From Ypsolopha sequella (Eukaryota > Arthropoda > Insecta > Lepidoptera > Ypsolophidae): a DNA stretch of 64,000 nucleotides. The notes below the pieces were generated by a model. That model made no database searches. It was not told the DNA's origin and was given only the letters and a program-made list of their open reading frames with translations. The stretch is taken from assembly GCA_934047225.1 (NCBI GenBank), contig CAKOHE010000035.1:1-64000 (forward strand), written 5' to 3'. Shown here one piece after another: positions 29,816 through 40,400 of the stretch (position 1 is the stretch's first letter; the number at the start of each line of letters is the position of its first letter). The position numbers and the translations under genes are program-made.

Positions 29816-31182
29816 TTTTCTCAAAAATATGTTGTAATGCTTAAATTACATATTGCATAGACATGCCAGAAAGTACTTCATCCTGTTGAGCTATTTCAAG
29901 TCTCCAGGAAATCTGAATAACTGTCCAGGAAATTCGTATGAAAATCCATTACATACCATGTTTTTTTTTTTAAACTATCCGTGTCTATGTTTTAAATGAC
30001 TAGAGTTTGGCGATCATAAGGTTTTTAGCGGCCAGTATAAAAAGAAAAAAACATTACAATTTCGTGTTCAGAGTGTAGAACATTTGCTATATTTTATAAT
30101 TGAAAATATATTATTTTTATATTATATAAATTCAATTGTTTAAAACAATTGAACCAATTGAACAACTGAACAATTGAAATTGAAAAATTTAACCTCAATT
30201 TTATGAAGAAGGCTGGCCGCATACATTTGCCCAACGAAAAAAAAAAAACAAAAAAAAAGTAAAAGCGGGAAATTATGTTGTTGCATAATATTTTCATTTA
30301 AAGTTTTTTGTGTAAATGAATTACAAAATGAGTTCAGAAGAAGGCTCTGATATAGATTGTACTCCACCAGATCTAAAAGCGGAAGCGGAATTAGCAAAAA
30401 AACAACTTGCTTCCGCCAAAATCTAAGGAAGGATATTTAAACAAATTACGAAATTTCATCAAGTGGAAAGCAGATAAACACACGAACAGTTGATCGGAAA
30501 ATGTGTTTTTGGCTTATTTCAGTCACCTTCGCCAAACAAAGCAGCCTTCCTTTTTATGGGCGATGTATTCCATGTTCCGATGTGTTGTGCTCAATAAGAA
30601 TAAAATAAACTTGAATAATTACAACAATTTAACGGCATGGCTAAAAAGGCAATCAGATGGCTATATAAACAAAAAGTTTAAGATATTTCAAGCCAACATA
30701 TACAACAGTTTCTTAACGACGCTCCTGATGACAAATATCTAGTTATAAAGGTAAATAAATGATGTAATATTATTTTATGGCTCTAAAGTTATAAATAGGT
30801 CTTTAATTCATTATTAAAATTAATTTTTTTGTTGTAGGTTGTTCTTATCACGCCCATTAAACGATGCACGTAGAAGTCTGGAGCTTGCCAATCTAAGTAC
30901 AAAAGACGTCGAACACCGCGATAGCATTATTTTAGTAAAATTGCGTGACACATAAAACAAACTCGATCGATTGTTTGTTATTCAAGATGAGTTTGTTAAC
31001 GTAATAAAAAACTTATTTAATTTGAAAATATCTCGTTTTATTTTTGAGAAAAGCACTATACATGCTTCGACCATAATTAGCTATCCTGGACTCGTATATA
31101 AAAGTCCTCGCCCTACGGGCTCGGCCTTTTAACTTACTCGTCCAGGATATCTTTAATTACTGGTCTCAGATGTAATGTACTA
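29816..31182 (+). mobile_element. Crypton-like (tyrosine-recombinase) element, right copy
   Basis: A 1.37-kb copy starting TTTTCTCAAAAATATGTTG and ending AATGTACTA. It holds a broken recombinase gene with an 87-base intron (30751-30837). Its 3' end at 31060-31182 is a compound hairpin: TATCCTGGACTCGT / ACTCGTCCAGGATA around AAGTCCTCGCCCTACGGGCT. The left copy at 21797-23120 matches along the whole length in reverse. The class assignment rests on the recombinase box I. Confidence 0.65.
30328..30955 (+). pseudogene. Broken tyrosine recombinase with one intron, right copy
   Basis: It starts ATG at 30328 (MSSEEGSDIDCTPPDLKAEA). A frame break follows, then a core-binding-type segment ending near 30750 (RCVVLNKNKINLNN, TAWLKRQSDGYINKKFKIFQ). 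An intron with GTAAAT...TTGTAG borders is at 30751-30837. The second exon includes ARRSLELANLSTKDV at 30866-30910, the box I signature of tyrosine recombinases (conserved Arg followed by E-L-x-x-L). The frame stops at 30953-30955, before the catalytic H-x-x-R and tyrosine. Several frame breaks lie upstream and near 30713. Confidence 0.6.
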
Positions 31183-31656
31183 TTAAAGTGACTATGAAAT
31201 ACACCTAAGAGTAAATTACAACCAAGACATGGTAATAAAGTACTTAATGTTCTGCTGATTTAGCCATAAATTGCTTGTTAAATTTAACACAAAAATTATA
31301 ATAAAATTTTAATATATTTTCTCAGTGTAATTCATTGAGTTAGTCTAACTACTACTGCTAGTCTGTGAGAGAGGAGGATGGCAATTCTGACACATGCAGC
31401 AATTGCGAAGACCAAAGGCCTGTGATTTTAGAAGCTCTTTGTACAGAGACGTACTAAGCTTTTAATAAATTAACCTTTTGCGTAGATTCATAACGTGCCT
31501 TTTAAGGAGTAATAGTTGGTAGAATTATCATCACACAACATTTATCACGCAATAAACATGGTCATATAGAGTGAAAAATGGTACCAGAATTGATTTCTAA
31601 CTGCTACGATAGTTACATCGTCACACGTTAATTTCCGAGGAAGTGTCAAATTATAG
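31183..31656. other. AT-rich spacer, no gene seen
   Basis: Nothing organised is recognised between the Crypton-like copy and the hAT-type element. Confidence 0.45.
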
Positions 31657-31664
31657 GTCACAGT

Positions 31665-32379
31665 CAGGGCTTGAGCTCCGGAATCCCGGAATTGACAAAA
31701 TACCGGAATTCCGAAAGATTTCAATATCGTTTGTAATACCGGTATTCGTGAGACCAATTCCGATATTTCGATATTGAGTAAAAAAAATAAATAAACGGCT
31801 TGAGGCGCGATTTAGATCCCACTGTATGCATAATATATTATTTATTTATCTATACATACAAATTAATACTACAAATCCAAAAGTAACTGTCTTTCGGTCT
31901 GTTTTTTATCTTTTCACGCCTAAATTTTGATATAATTTGGCAGAACGATAGATGGTAGGTATCCTAGAGAGAGATATAGATAGACGGATATAGGCTACAT
32001 TTTATCACGGGAAAATACGGGTCATTAAGCTGCGCGTAAGCCCAGCGAGCGGAGAGCTTGTAATATAATAAATGCGAAAGTTTAGATGTTTTTTACTTAA
32101 TCACGCTCCGCTCCGACCATAGATGGACTGGCATAAAATTTAGCACATATTATTAGTTTCTAAAAAAAGCACTACGTACGATACCTCGAGAAAATACCTC
32201 GATCCAATGAAGTAACTCAATTAGCCGTCGGAAAACCATCCATAAATACATTTTTTTGCATATCAAACTTTTTTCAAAAAATTGGGTAGTAACTCCGGAA
32301 CTCCGGAATTCCGGAATTGAAATGCTCAATATCGAAACCCAATTCCGGAATTGAAAAATGGTCCGATATTCAAGCCCTA
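31665..32379. mobile_element. hAT-type non-autonomous element, 715 bp, with 8-bp target duplication
   Basis: Ends are CAGGGCTTGA... and ...TTCAAGCCCTA. The octamer GTCACAGT is present immediately outside both ends (31657-31664 and 32380-32387). An 8-bp duplication and CAGGG ends are diagnostic of hAT transposons. Both sub-ends carry repeated CCGGAATTCCGG-type palindromes (near 31678-31712 and 32290-32350). No transposase is present. The element inserted into a SINE-like sequence. Confidence 0.8.
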
Positions 32380-32387
32380 GTCACAGT

Positions 32388-32590
32388 CCCCACTCTTACA
32401 TCCATCACATGTTCCACCGTCGAATATTACGTCTCACCCAGGGTGACGGTTGGTGAGCCTTCGTACTTCGGACACAGCGTGCCTTCCGAAGCACCCAGGA
32501 TGTACACATTATATATGTGTTCCTGCAGCTGCGAGATTTGAACCCGTTACCACCGGATCGAGACGCTCGAAACTCTAGACCACGATACCC
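32388..32590 (-). repeat. tRNA-derived SINE, minus strand
   Basis: On the minus strand TGGTCTAGAGTTTCGAG (box A region, about 32566-32583) is followed by GGTTCAAATCT (box B, 32534-32544), the spacing of an RNA polymerase III promoter of tRNA origin. A non-tRNA body follows (CTTCGGAAGGCACGCTGTGTCC). The hAT element at 31665-32379 splits its 3' part. Related body sequence occurs at 14210-14265. Confidence 0.5.
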
Positions 32591-32917
32591 TGACTGAATG
32601 ACTGACTAACTGACTGACATTGGAATAATTTAAGTTTTGACAGCACTAAAGCTAAAATTAAAGCCTTCAAAATCGGCTATAATACCATCCCTCTCATTCA
32701 AATAATTTAAACTTTCTTTGAGACTCTTCTTATATTAGTTGCAGTTCTAGATCTATTCTATTTTCACCTTTATTATAATAAATTTTCAATGTGTAGTTCA
32801 TGAATTAACTAATAGATGGCGGTGTAAACTGAGTCACGATCCACGTGGTAAGTGCGGACAATGTTGCGGGTAAAAGATAGTTCTATAAATAAAATTGATG
32901 AAAGAAAAAATATTTAC

Positions 32918-33005
32918 CATCTTTAATCGTGGCATCTAAACTGAGAGTGTTTGGTTCATCGATGCGTTCCAATTTGACTTCTAGTAATAGGTGTTTTCGC
33001 GGGTC
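32918..33005 (-). CDS. Internal exon of an unidentified host gene
   Basis: On the minus strand TTTTTTACAG precedes the exon and GTAAATAT follows it. Only one frame is open across the 88 bases: DPRKHLLLEVKLERIDEPNT, then LSLDATIKD. It ends with one base of a split codon. Composition is protein-like and unlike any neighbouring transposon. It may share a gene with 13825-14049 on the same strand, but the phases require another exon in between. I cannot name the family. Confidence 0.5.
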
Positions 33006-33019
33006 CTGTAAAAAATTAT

Positions 33020-33240
33020 AAAGTGTATGTTTATTTTGCGAAATCCATCGCTATGAATACTCTAAATATTATTAGAGTGCATTACAAACTAGAAAAGATC
33101 AATCAGAAACAAATCCAAAGACAAGAATTTGAAAAAATTCCCCGGGCCAGGATTCCAACCTGCGACCTCTTGTTATCTAGACAAGCGCACTACCAATTGC
33201 ACCACCGAGGTTCCTACCCAGACCGGTGAATTCTTCCATC
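33020..33240 (-). repeat. tRNA-derived SINE copy 1
   Basis: Minus strand: GAATTCACCGGTCTGGGTAG, then TGGTGCAATTGGTAGTGCGC (box A), an anticodon-arm-like CTTGTCTAGATAACAAG, then AGGTTGGAATCCTGG (box B, one mutation), a CCCGGGGAA transition and an AT-rich tail ending TAATGCACTCTAATAATATT. It folds partly as a tRNA but is clearly a SINE, not a tRNA gene, because several copies with the same tail occur nearby. Confidence 0.7.
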
Positions 33241-33423
33241 ATATTTGTCCACTGTTATTTTTGCTTCTGCCTGATATAATAGCTTGTAATGCACATATAG
33301 ATCGCTTACGACGGCGGCGTTATGTGATTTCACGCCTTATTCTTAAGAAACGGATGGCGCTGTCGTCGCTACAATATTGTTGCTTCAGACAGTTAAGAAA
33401 TTCACAGTTCTCATTAACTAAGA

Positions 33424-33597
33424 TTATGTTTATTTTGCGAAATCCATCGCTCTTTAATACTCTAAATATTTTTAGAGTACATTACAAATTAGAAAAGATC
33501 AATCAGAAACAAATCCAAAGACAAGAATTTGAAAAAATTCCCCGGGCCAGGATTCGAATCTGCGACCTCTTGTTATCAAGACAAGCGCGCTACGCTA
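33424..33597 (-). repeat. tRNA-derived SINE copy 2 (5' truncated)
   Basis: Same family as 33020-33240, with an intact box B (GGTTCGAATCC type; here AGATTCGAATCCTGG) and the same tail. The box A part is missing: similarity ends at GTAGCGCGCTTG. Confidence 0.65.
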
Positions 33598-33626
33598 CGA
33601 AAAAATATTTTTTCTTTCATCAAGTA

Positions 33627-34245
33627 TGATGGAAGAATTCACCGGTCTGGGTAGGAACCTCGGTGGCGCAATGAGGGCTACTATCGACGTCAGGTGGCGC
33701 CACTGAGGCGACAGGTATAGAGAAACGTCAAATGCCCGCGAAACGGCGAAAGCTATGGATTTTTATTAGTTATTTGTGTATTAGTCGAGATAAATTCATA
33801 GTTTCAGGTTTATTATTCAAGGTACGGTGCAATGAAAGTAAATGAATTAAGATTAGAGCTAAAGAAAAGAGGGGCTAAAACAAAACTTATCTCCTCCTTT
33901 TGTTTTCAAACATAACGGAACTGCACATAATTGCGGCATTGTTTATTCGCATTTAAGAAAGAAAAAAATATTAATATTATATGGATAAGCAAAACAAAAA
34001 ATCGAACTTCTATGTAAATCTAACCTAACAAACCTTTGACATATACCTTACGTGCCAGTGGCGCCAACTGGTGGACTTTATAAAAGTAGACCCCATTGGT
34101 AGTGCGCTTGTCTTGATAACAAGAGGTCGCAGGTTCGAATCCTGGCCCGGGGAATTTTTTCATATTCTTGTCTCTGGGTTTGTTTCTGATTGATCTTTTC
34201 TAGTTTGTAATGCACTCTAATAATATTTAGAATTATAAAGTTCGT
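33627..34245 (+). repeat. tRNA-derived SINE copy 3, split by an insertion
   Basis: The 5' part at 33627-33672 (GATGGAAGAATTCACCGGTC...TCGGTGGCGCAAT) and the 3' part from about 34098 (ATTGGTAGTGCGCTTGTCTT, GCAGGTTCGAATCCTGGCCC, then the tail) are adjacent in copy 1. Here they are separated by 425 bases at 33673-34097. The split falls inside box A. Confidence 0.65.
33673..34097 (+). mobile_element. Non-autonomous element carrying a SAP-like N-terminal exon
   Basis: It is inserted in SINE copy 3. Left end GGGCTACTATCGACGTCAGG, then GGCGCCACTG. The right end, read inward, has GGGTCTACTT... then GGCGCCACTGG, so the ends are loosely inverted. At 33832-33915 an ATG frame reads MKVNELRLELKKRGAKTKLI before a stop. 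This resembles the first helix pair of a SAP DNA-binding domain as found at the start of some large insect mobile-element proteins. That resemblance is from memory and short. Confidence 0.45.
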
Positions 34246-34499
34246 TAAGTTCATATCTACACATGCGCGAAGATGTGATGGCGTCGTTTTTTTGTTTTAT
34301 TGAAGAAATATTGCATTTCGGGTGTTTTGATCAACAATTGTGATAGAATATTGTGAATTAAAATCGCCGTAACCAGTGTAGTGTGTTGTTCAATGAAACA
34401 AAAGCGCAGGCCGTGTGTTTTTTCTATTCCAACGTTTTGTTCGCGTTATGAGTCTATCACTTTAGCACGAACTGACAGGACAGCGAGTACGGCACAGGA

Positions 34500-34995
34500 C
34501 AGGTGTCGAAGTACGCTCCTGCCGCTCCGTAAAAAAAAGTACTTACGCGTCGTGATTTCACACAAGGGCATATTTGGTATAATTTTCGCATAAATTAAAG
34601 ACGAGGAATTAAAATTTCATGTTTTTGTAATGCCCTTTTTATAAAAAAAACTGAGGTTTTAGCAAAAAACTGAAAACGAAGGTAAATTATTTTCTCTTCA
34701 AGCAGATGTTACGTGAAGAATAGTTACTTTTTAAGATTAAAAGTAATATAATATTGTAGTCTATAAAAAAAGTTACTTACTTCACAAAAAAATATGTAAG
34801 AAGACGCCTCGCGTTTCTCGCTTTACTACGAACAGCAGCGAGCGAGCAATCCGCTTCGCCAACAAAAAATAGCTAACGCGTTGTGATTTCACACAAAGGC
34901 GTACTTGTATTGGTGTCATTTTCGTATAAATTACGGATGAGGAATTCAAATTAATTTGAGGTTTTCGTAATACCTTTTTATACAAATTATGCATT
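34500..34995 (+). repeat. Diverged direct duplication
   Basis: The segment around 34540-34650 (CGCGTCGTGATTTCACACAA, GAGGAATTAAAATTTCATG, GTAATGCCCTTTTTATA) recurs at about 34876-34990 (CGCGTTGTGATTTCACACAA, GAGGAATTCAAATTAATTTG, GTAATACCTTTTTATA), offset by roughly 340 bases. It is non-coding. Confidence 0.55.
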
Positions 34996-35059
34996 TTTTA
35001 CTTTTATTGATAGTTAGTAGTATTATTTTATTGTTTGAATAAGTATTATATTAAGTAAG

Positions 35060-36018
35060 TATGCTGTTGTTCGCTGATGATGTGAAACTGATTAAGGTAA
35101 TTGAATCCTTGGACGACAGCCTAAAATTACAGCAAGATATCGACGCTGTACTTCGGTGGAGTGTTGATAACAAGCTGTACTTCAACTTCAGTAAGTGCGA
35201 AATGATGAGTTTCTCTCGTTCACCTACGCCATTGCAACACCAATACATAGTAGGGGCTGACCCCATCGCACGAGTCACGCAGGTGCGCGATCTCGGTGTA
35301 GTCTTTGACCAACAACTGACCTTCCGTCAGCACGTAGAGAAGGTGACGAAAGCTGCCTTCCAGCGATTAGGATTTGTGCTACGTAATTCTGCACCCCTCA
35401 CCGCTGTGGCCACCCGGGTGCTGTATGCAGCTCTAGTTCGTAGTATTGAAGAAACGAATGCAGTGGTCTGGTGTCCACACGAAAATAAATATATCCTCAT
35501 GTTGGAACAAGTCCAAAAACGCTTTTTAAGATATGTGTATAAGAAGAATCATAAATACTATCCTTTTATGTACCCAACTCGATTTCTTGAAGGTCATTTG
35601 GGCTATGAGTCAATTGAGCTCAGAAGAAACTTAGCTTTGGCAAAGTTTATACTTGGCGTTATTCGAAATAAGATCGACTGTGTGGATCTTGTTGAGAAAA
35701 TTCTAAAACTGTTTGTGCCCGATAGGTACCTCAGGGCGCGGAGTCATACGTTGTTTGCGGCGCCATTTTCGCGCACTAACCTTTATCGGTACTCGCCCGT
35801 CGCGCGAGCACTCGACATATTCTGCTCCCTGCTCGCTGAAGCACCAGAGTGTGATATTTTTGTGGACCGTATTAGTTATCTGATAGATGTTTGTAAGATA
35901 ATGTTAGAGAGAAGTATGAAAGTAAGTGCTTTAGTTTAAGAACTATATTATTGTAATGATTTAGATTTATCTGTTATGTTAAAATAATTTTGAATAAACA
36001 AATTTGAATTTGAATTTA
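35060..36018 (+). mobile_element. 5'-truncated LINE (CR1/Jockey-type) with (TTTGAA)n tail
   Basis: The element starts abruptly inside the reverse transcriptase and keeps its entire 3' coding end and a short 3' UTR. It finishes with AATAAA and (TTTGAA)n near 36000-36016. This is the usual product of incomplete target-primed reverse transcription. No target duplication is obvious. Confidence 0.7.
35061..35939 (+). pseudogene. C-terminal part of a LINE reverse transcriptase, 292 aa
   Basis: The frame opens at MLLFADDVKLIKVIE, so the catalytic ADD motif C (35070-35081) is at the very N-terminus and fingers, palm motifs A and B are lost. Thumb and post-RT region follow: SKCEMMSFSRS, VRDLGVVFDQQLTFRQHVEK, LYAALVRSIEETNAVVW, LEQVQKRFLRYVYK. 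The open frame to the stop at 35937-35939 is undamaged, so the insertion is fairly young, but it cannot make an active enzyme. The initial ATG is a chance residue of the truncated gene, not a genuine start. Confidence 0.75.
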
Positions 36019-36503
36019 AAGTATAACATTAAAATTTGCAAGTTATCATAACAATTAAAATATTGATGTATAAAATAACTATTCTTGTTTATAAAAACAT
36101 ATAATTTATATGTACTTATATAATAAGTGATGCCAGAAAAAATTTAAAACATCAGGCGGCGTTGAGGTTAAAAGACGCGGTACATTTAAAGGTGAGAAAC
36201 TTTGGTTATTCTTAATTAATGTATTTTTGGATAGATAATAGTATTATAGTTGTATCGTTTTCGATGCAGACAGATTCTTTTTATTTCTTTTATTTTAATT
36301 TTCATGTTTCCTCTCACATACCTAGCATATTTTATTAGCATAAGCAAGTGCATACGTGGGCTTCGGTCTTCTGTAAAAATAGAGAACTCGACAATTTTAT
36401 TATTGTAAAATACGTAATAATAAGTTTTCGGGTTCAAATCCACGTCAGAAGTTATTCTAATTTTCGTTTTTTGGGGCTTAGTTCCTTATCGCACGTTACA
36501 GTT
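36019..36503. other. AT-rich DNA, no gene seen
   Basis: Nothing supported beyond scattered short frames. GGGTTCAAATCC at about 36429 resembles an RNA polymerase III box B, but no box A lies at the right distance. Confidence 0.4.
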
Positions 36504-37092
36504 CGCGCCAATCTTTTAGTCGCCTCTGAAGCTAGCCCCAAGAATCGACGCATTTGCCGTTTTACGGTGTCAGGGGGACGTTACAGGAGCGAGGGCGCGG
36601 AGCACACCCGCCTGCGTGCCGCACCACACCCCCCGCTCGCCGTTCAGCAGGTGTCAACACTATGCGTTAGTGTTAGTGCTACGTCCGTACACTACACATG
36701 CGCGCGTTCCATGAAAAGTACATTCGAGGAAAAAATTCCATGATTCGTTAAGTTTATCGTTGAATCTGTTTGTTATTGTTTTTGTTGCCTTTATTTGTTG
36801 TTTTGTTGATTTAGTTTGTTATAGTTTATAGTTGTTGTTATGCCTCGCGGACGTTATAGCGGTTTAAGGTGACAATGTAGGAAAATGGTGTTTATATTAA
36901 TGCGTTTTATTAATATAGTTAAGATCGCACTAAAATAATAAATAAATAATTAAATATGTAAGTACAACAAGTACACCTTCCCACTTATAGTAAACATTTA
37001 ATAATCAACCGTTGATATTATTGTTTCCTTGACTGTACCTGCGCAAGCTTGCACTCGTAACTCAATCAGAGGCGACTAAAAGATTGGCGCGC
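36504..37092. mobile_element. Inverted-repeat element with 26-bp arms, ~590 bp
   Basis: CGCGCCAATCTTTTAGTCGC, then CTCTGA at the left pairs with TCAGAG, then GCGACTAAAAGATTGGCGCG at the right. The interior is first GC-rich (36570-36660), then AT-rich, and has no coding signal. Confidence 0.6.
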
Positions 37093-37180
37093 ACTATACT
37101 TTCATGACACTTGGTCACTGAGAGTTTAGCCGAAAAAACCATCAAGTCAAAAAAACGTAACTTTTGCCGCTTATACCTAC

Positions 37181-37375
37181 TGTTGATGCTTAGGGTCTTC
37201 TTTCAAATCTAAAATACTTTGTTTTTGCCCAAATACTTTAATCTATAAGGATTCAATATAAAATACTAAGTATGATCGACGACGTCTGTCCATGTATGCG
37301 TCACACGGCTAAGTGGTGATACAGGGGCGCGGGCGCAGGGAGATCCCGATGCGTTCCGTATTTGTTATCTAAACA
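37181..37375 (-). repeat. BEL-2 3' LTR
   Basis: Downstream LTR of the minus-strand element. It appears identical to 43436-43630, bordered outside by CCTAC and inside by a purine-rich tract. Confidence 0.92.
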
Positions 37376-37414
37376 ATCTCCGCCTCCTTGAAAGTGATGA
37401 AAGTTCTGTTCTTC

Positions 37415-40400
37415 TTAGAGAATGTCGATTAGCGGGCAAATTCGGTTGATTGCTCGCCGTATGATTCCTTTGCTTGTCTTGATGTCTGCTACACGACATG
37501 CACCATCAGATCCCTTGTAAACGTTAGTAATTCTTCCTAATGGCCACTTCATAGGCGGGCTACATTCATCTTTAATAAGAACCAATTGATTCGGTTTGAT
37601 GTCAGGTTGTCTGTTCTGCCATTTAGTCCGCTGCTGCAGCTCGCAGATATATTCACGGCTCCACCTGCTCCACATATGCTGCCTTGCTTGCTCAATAAGG
37701 GCGTATCTGTGAAGACGGCTGGGATTTACATCTTGAAGATCAGGGGCAGGCAGTGACGTAAGCGGTCTTCCTACGAGAAAGTGCCCGGGAGTTAAAGGAC
37801 AAAGGTCATTTGGATCAGGGGACATTGGCATTAGAGGCCTCGAGTTCAAAATAGCCTCTATTTGGCAAAACAATGTCGTGAGTTCCTCAAATGTAAAATG
37901 AGCGCTACCTACAACTCTTTTTAAATGAAATTTTGCGGACTTCACAGCTGCTTCGTACAAACCCCCAAAATTGGGCGCATTTACTGGCGAAAACTTAAAC
38001 TTTATGCCTTCACCGGCCAGATCTGACACAGAATCGGAACAATTTTTGACAAGAGCAGCAATTTCTCGGTTTGCACCGACAAAATTGGTGCCGTTGTCAC
38101 AAAATATCTCGCGAGGCTTTCCTCGACGAGACATGAAGCGTCGCAAGGCCAGTATAAATGCTTCTGTAGTTAAGTCGCTGACCAACTCGAAATGGACAGC
38201 TTTAACCTTGAAACAAATAAAAACACAGAGATAACATTTAATTAACCTGGCGCCGCGACCCTTCCTGTTAAGGATTAAAAAAGGACCTGCGTAATCTGTT
38301 CCTGTTATTTCAAAAGGAGATCCAGGTGATAATCTAATCGAAGGTAAGTTACCCATGATTTGTTTTGCAGCTGCTCCTTTCATTCGTTTGCATTTCAAAC
38401 AATTATTACATATTCTTCTTGCTAAGCATCGGCCACCAATGGGCCAGTATTGTTCTCTTACAACTGAAAGAAGCAGTTGCGGTCCTGCATGCATTAATTT
38501 GATGTGATAATATTTCATGACTAACTCTGTATACCGATGTTTACTACTTAACACGATTGGGTGCCGTTTGTCAAAACTATAGTCGGAGTTTTCTAGCCTC
38601 CCCCCAACACGAATCAAGCCTGTCTGTTCATCAATTGTCGGGGTTAAATTATGCAATGCAGGTAATGATTTGAAATTATTTTTATAAATGGAAAAACATT
38701 CAAGTTGTGAAAACTGAGCTAGCTTCAACTCGCTATTCTTTAATTCTTCAACGGTCAAAAGTCCAGTTATTTTTATATTCTTTTTGCATATATTATTAAT
38801 AAATCGACAGACGTACGCAAAAGCACGACGTAATTTTATGAAACTCGAATATCGCTCAAAGTCTACAATTGACTTCGGATTTGTATCAATATTTGAAAAG
38901 TGGACTCTCACTTCAGGTAAATTGATTTGCGAAACAACGCTCTGCTGGTCAGGCCACTGATCTTGTGCGCTTTTTAGGTATGTAGGCCCATCCCACCACA
39001 ACGAAAGATGCGGTACCTCCTCGGGGTACACACCACGTGATGCGAGATCAGCTGGATTCAGCGATGAAGGCACGTACATCCACACGCAGTTACTTGCACA
39101 CAACTCGTTTATCTCAGCTACGCGATGTGACACAAACGTACTTAACTTGTGCGGTGGAGTATTCAGCCAGCCTAATACCACATTCGAGTCGCACCAAAAA
39201 ACTTTCTTATCTGCTAGACAGCGCAGTGATTCCGTTACCTTTTTACATAGGCGAGCGGCTAAGACTCCTCCACACAGCTCAAGTCTAGGTATAGTAGACG
39301 TTTTCAGAGGGCAAACCTTTGATTTTGCACATAAAAGCCGTACTGTTATGTGCCCCAATGCATCTATCGAACGTACATAGACACAAGCCGCGTATGCACT
39401 CATTGATGCATCGCAAAATGTATGTAACTCGATTTTAATAGGATTGGTGCAGATAGCCTGGCGTGGGATTGACAGACGCTCAATATACTTTAAATTGTGA
39501 ATAACTTTTAGCCACATTTCGGCAATATCCTGAGGAATCTGTTCATCCCACCCAATTTGTTGAAGCCACAGCTTCTGCAAAATGATTTTACACGTAATAA
39601 CGCATACACTTAATAGCCCTAGTGGATCAAATATAGTTGATGACACTGATAGAACTATACGCTTTGTAATAACATCATTACATTGTTCATATAATTTAGA
39701 TGATTTTTCGACCGCGATAATGATCGAATCAGAATTAGGATCCCACTCGATACCTAATGTGTTAGTTACAGTGGAAATTTTCAAATTATTTTGAGTGTTT
39801 TCAATATTTGATTCATTTGAGATTAAATTCATCAATGAAGCCGAATTACTTCTTACTTTACGTAAATTGAAACCGGCTGATGCAAGTTGTGCAGTTACAC
39901 ATTTGTAAATATTACCTAATTCGGTTTCATTGGAATGACCGGTTATTAGGTCATCAATATACAAGTCATGTCTTATTATGTCGCTTATCAACGGATCCTT
40001 GCATTCAATCGCTAGTTGCACGACACATCTTGTACTTAGATACGGGGCGGACGAGGTACCATATGTCACAGTATTTAACTGCAAATAATTAATGGGTTCC
40101 CACTCGTTTTCTCGCCATAAAATTGTTTGAAGATGTCTCTGTTTTTGTTCAATTAATATTTGCCTGTAAAATTTCTCTATATCTCCGGTAAAAATAAACG
40201 CATGCTGTCTCAATCGGATCAAAATAGAGAAAATATCATCTTGAAGAGTAGGTCCTACCATCATTATTTCGTTAAGTGAGAGACCGGAAGTAGTTTTGCA
40301 CGAACCGTCAAAAACTACTCTACATTTTGTGCTTTCACTTTGTTCTTTCAATACCGGGTGATGTGGCAAAAATACGGCGTTTTCAGGTCTCTCAGTCCTT

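Noticed and set aside
21797..31182. A giant inverted duplication centred near 26.5 kb, because the order Crypton-like copy, TTAA MITE ... TTAA MITE, Crypton-like copy is mirror-symmetric.
   Set aside because: The DNA between the elements on the two sides is unrelated (24.1-24.4 kb compared with 29.6-29.8 kb), and the MITEs have their own TTAA duplications. The symmetry is best explained by independent insertions.
33130..33210. A functional tRNA gene.
   Set aside because: The tRNA-like head has mutated boxes, no proper acceptor stem, and is followed by the same non-tRNA tail in several nearby copies, so it is a SINE.
35061..35063. Start codon of a small RT-like gene.
   Set aside because: The ATG lies at a truncation point immediately before the ADD motif. 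The preceding RT motifs are absent, so it is a broken LINE.
36348..36743. A 131-codon open frame as a gene.
   Set aside because: It spans the left arm of an inverted-repeat element and a GC-rich patch and shows no domain or splice evidence.
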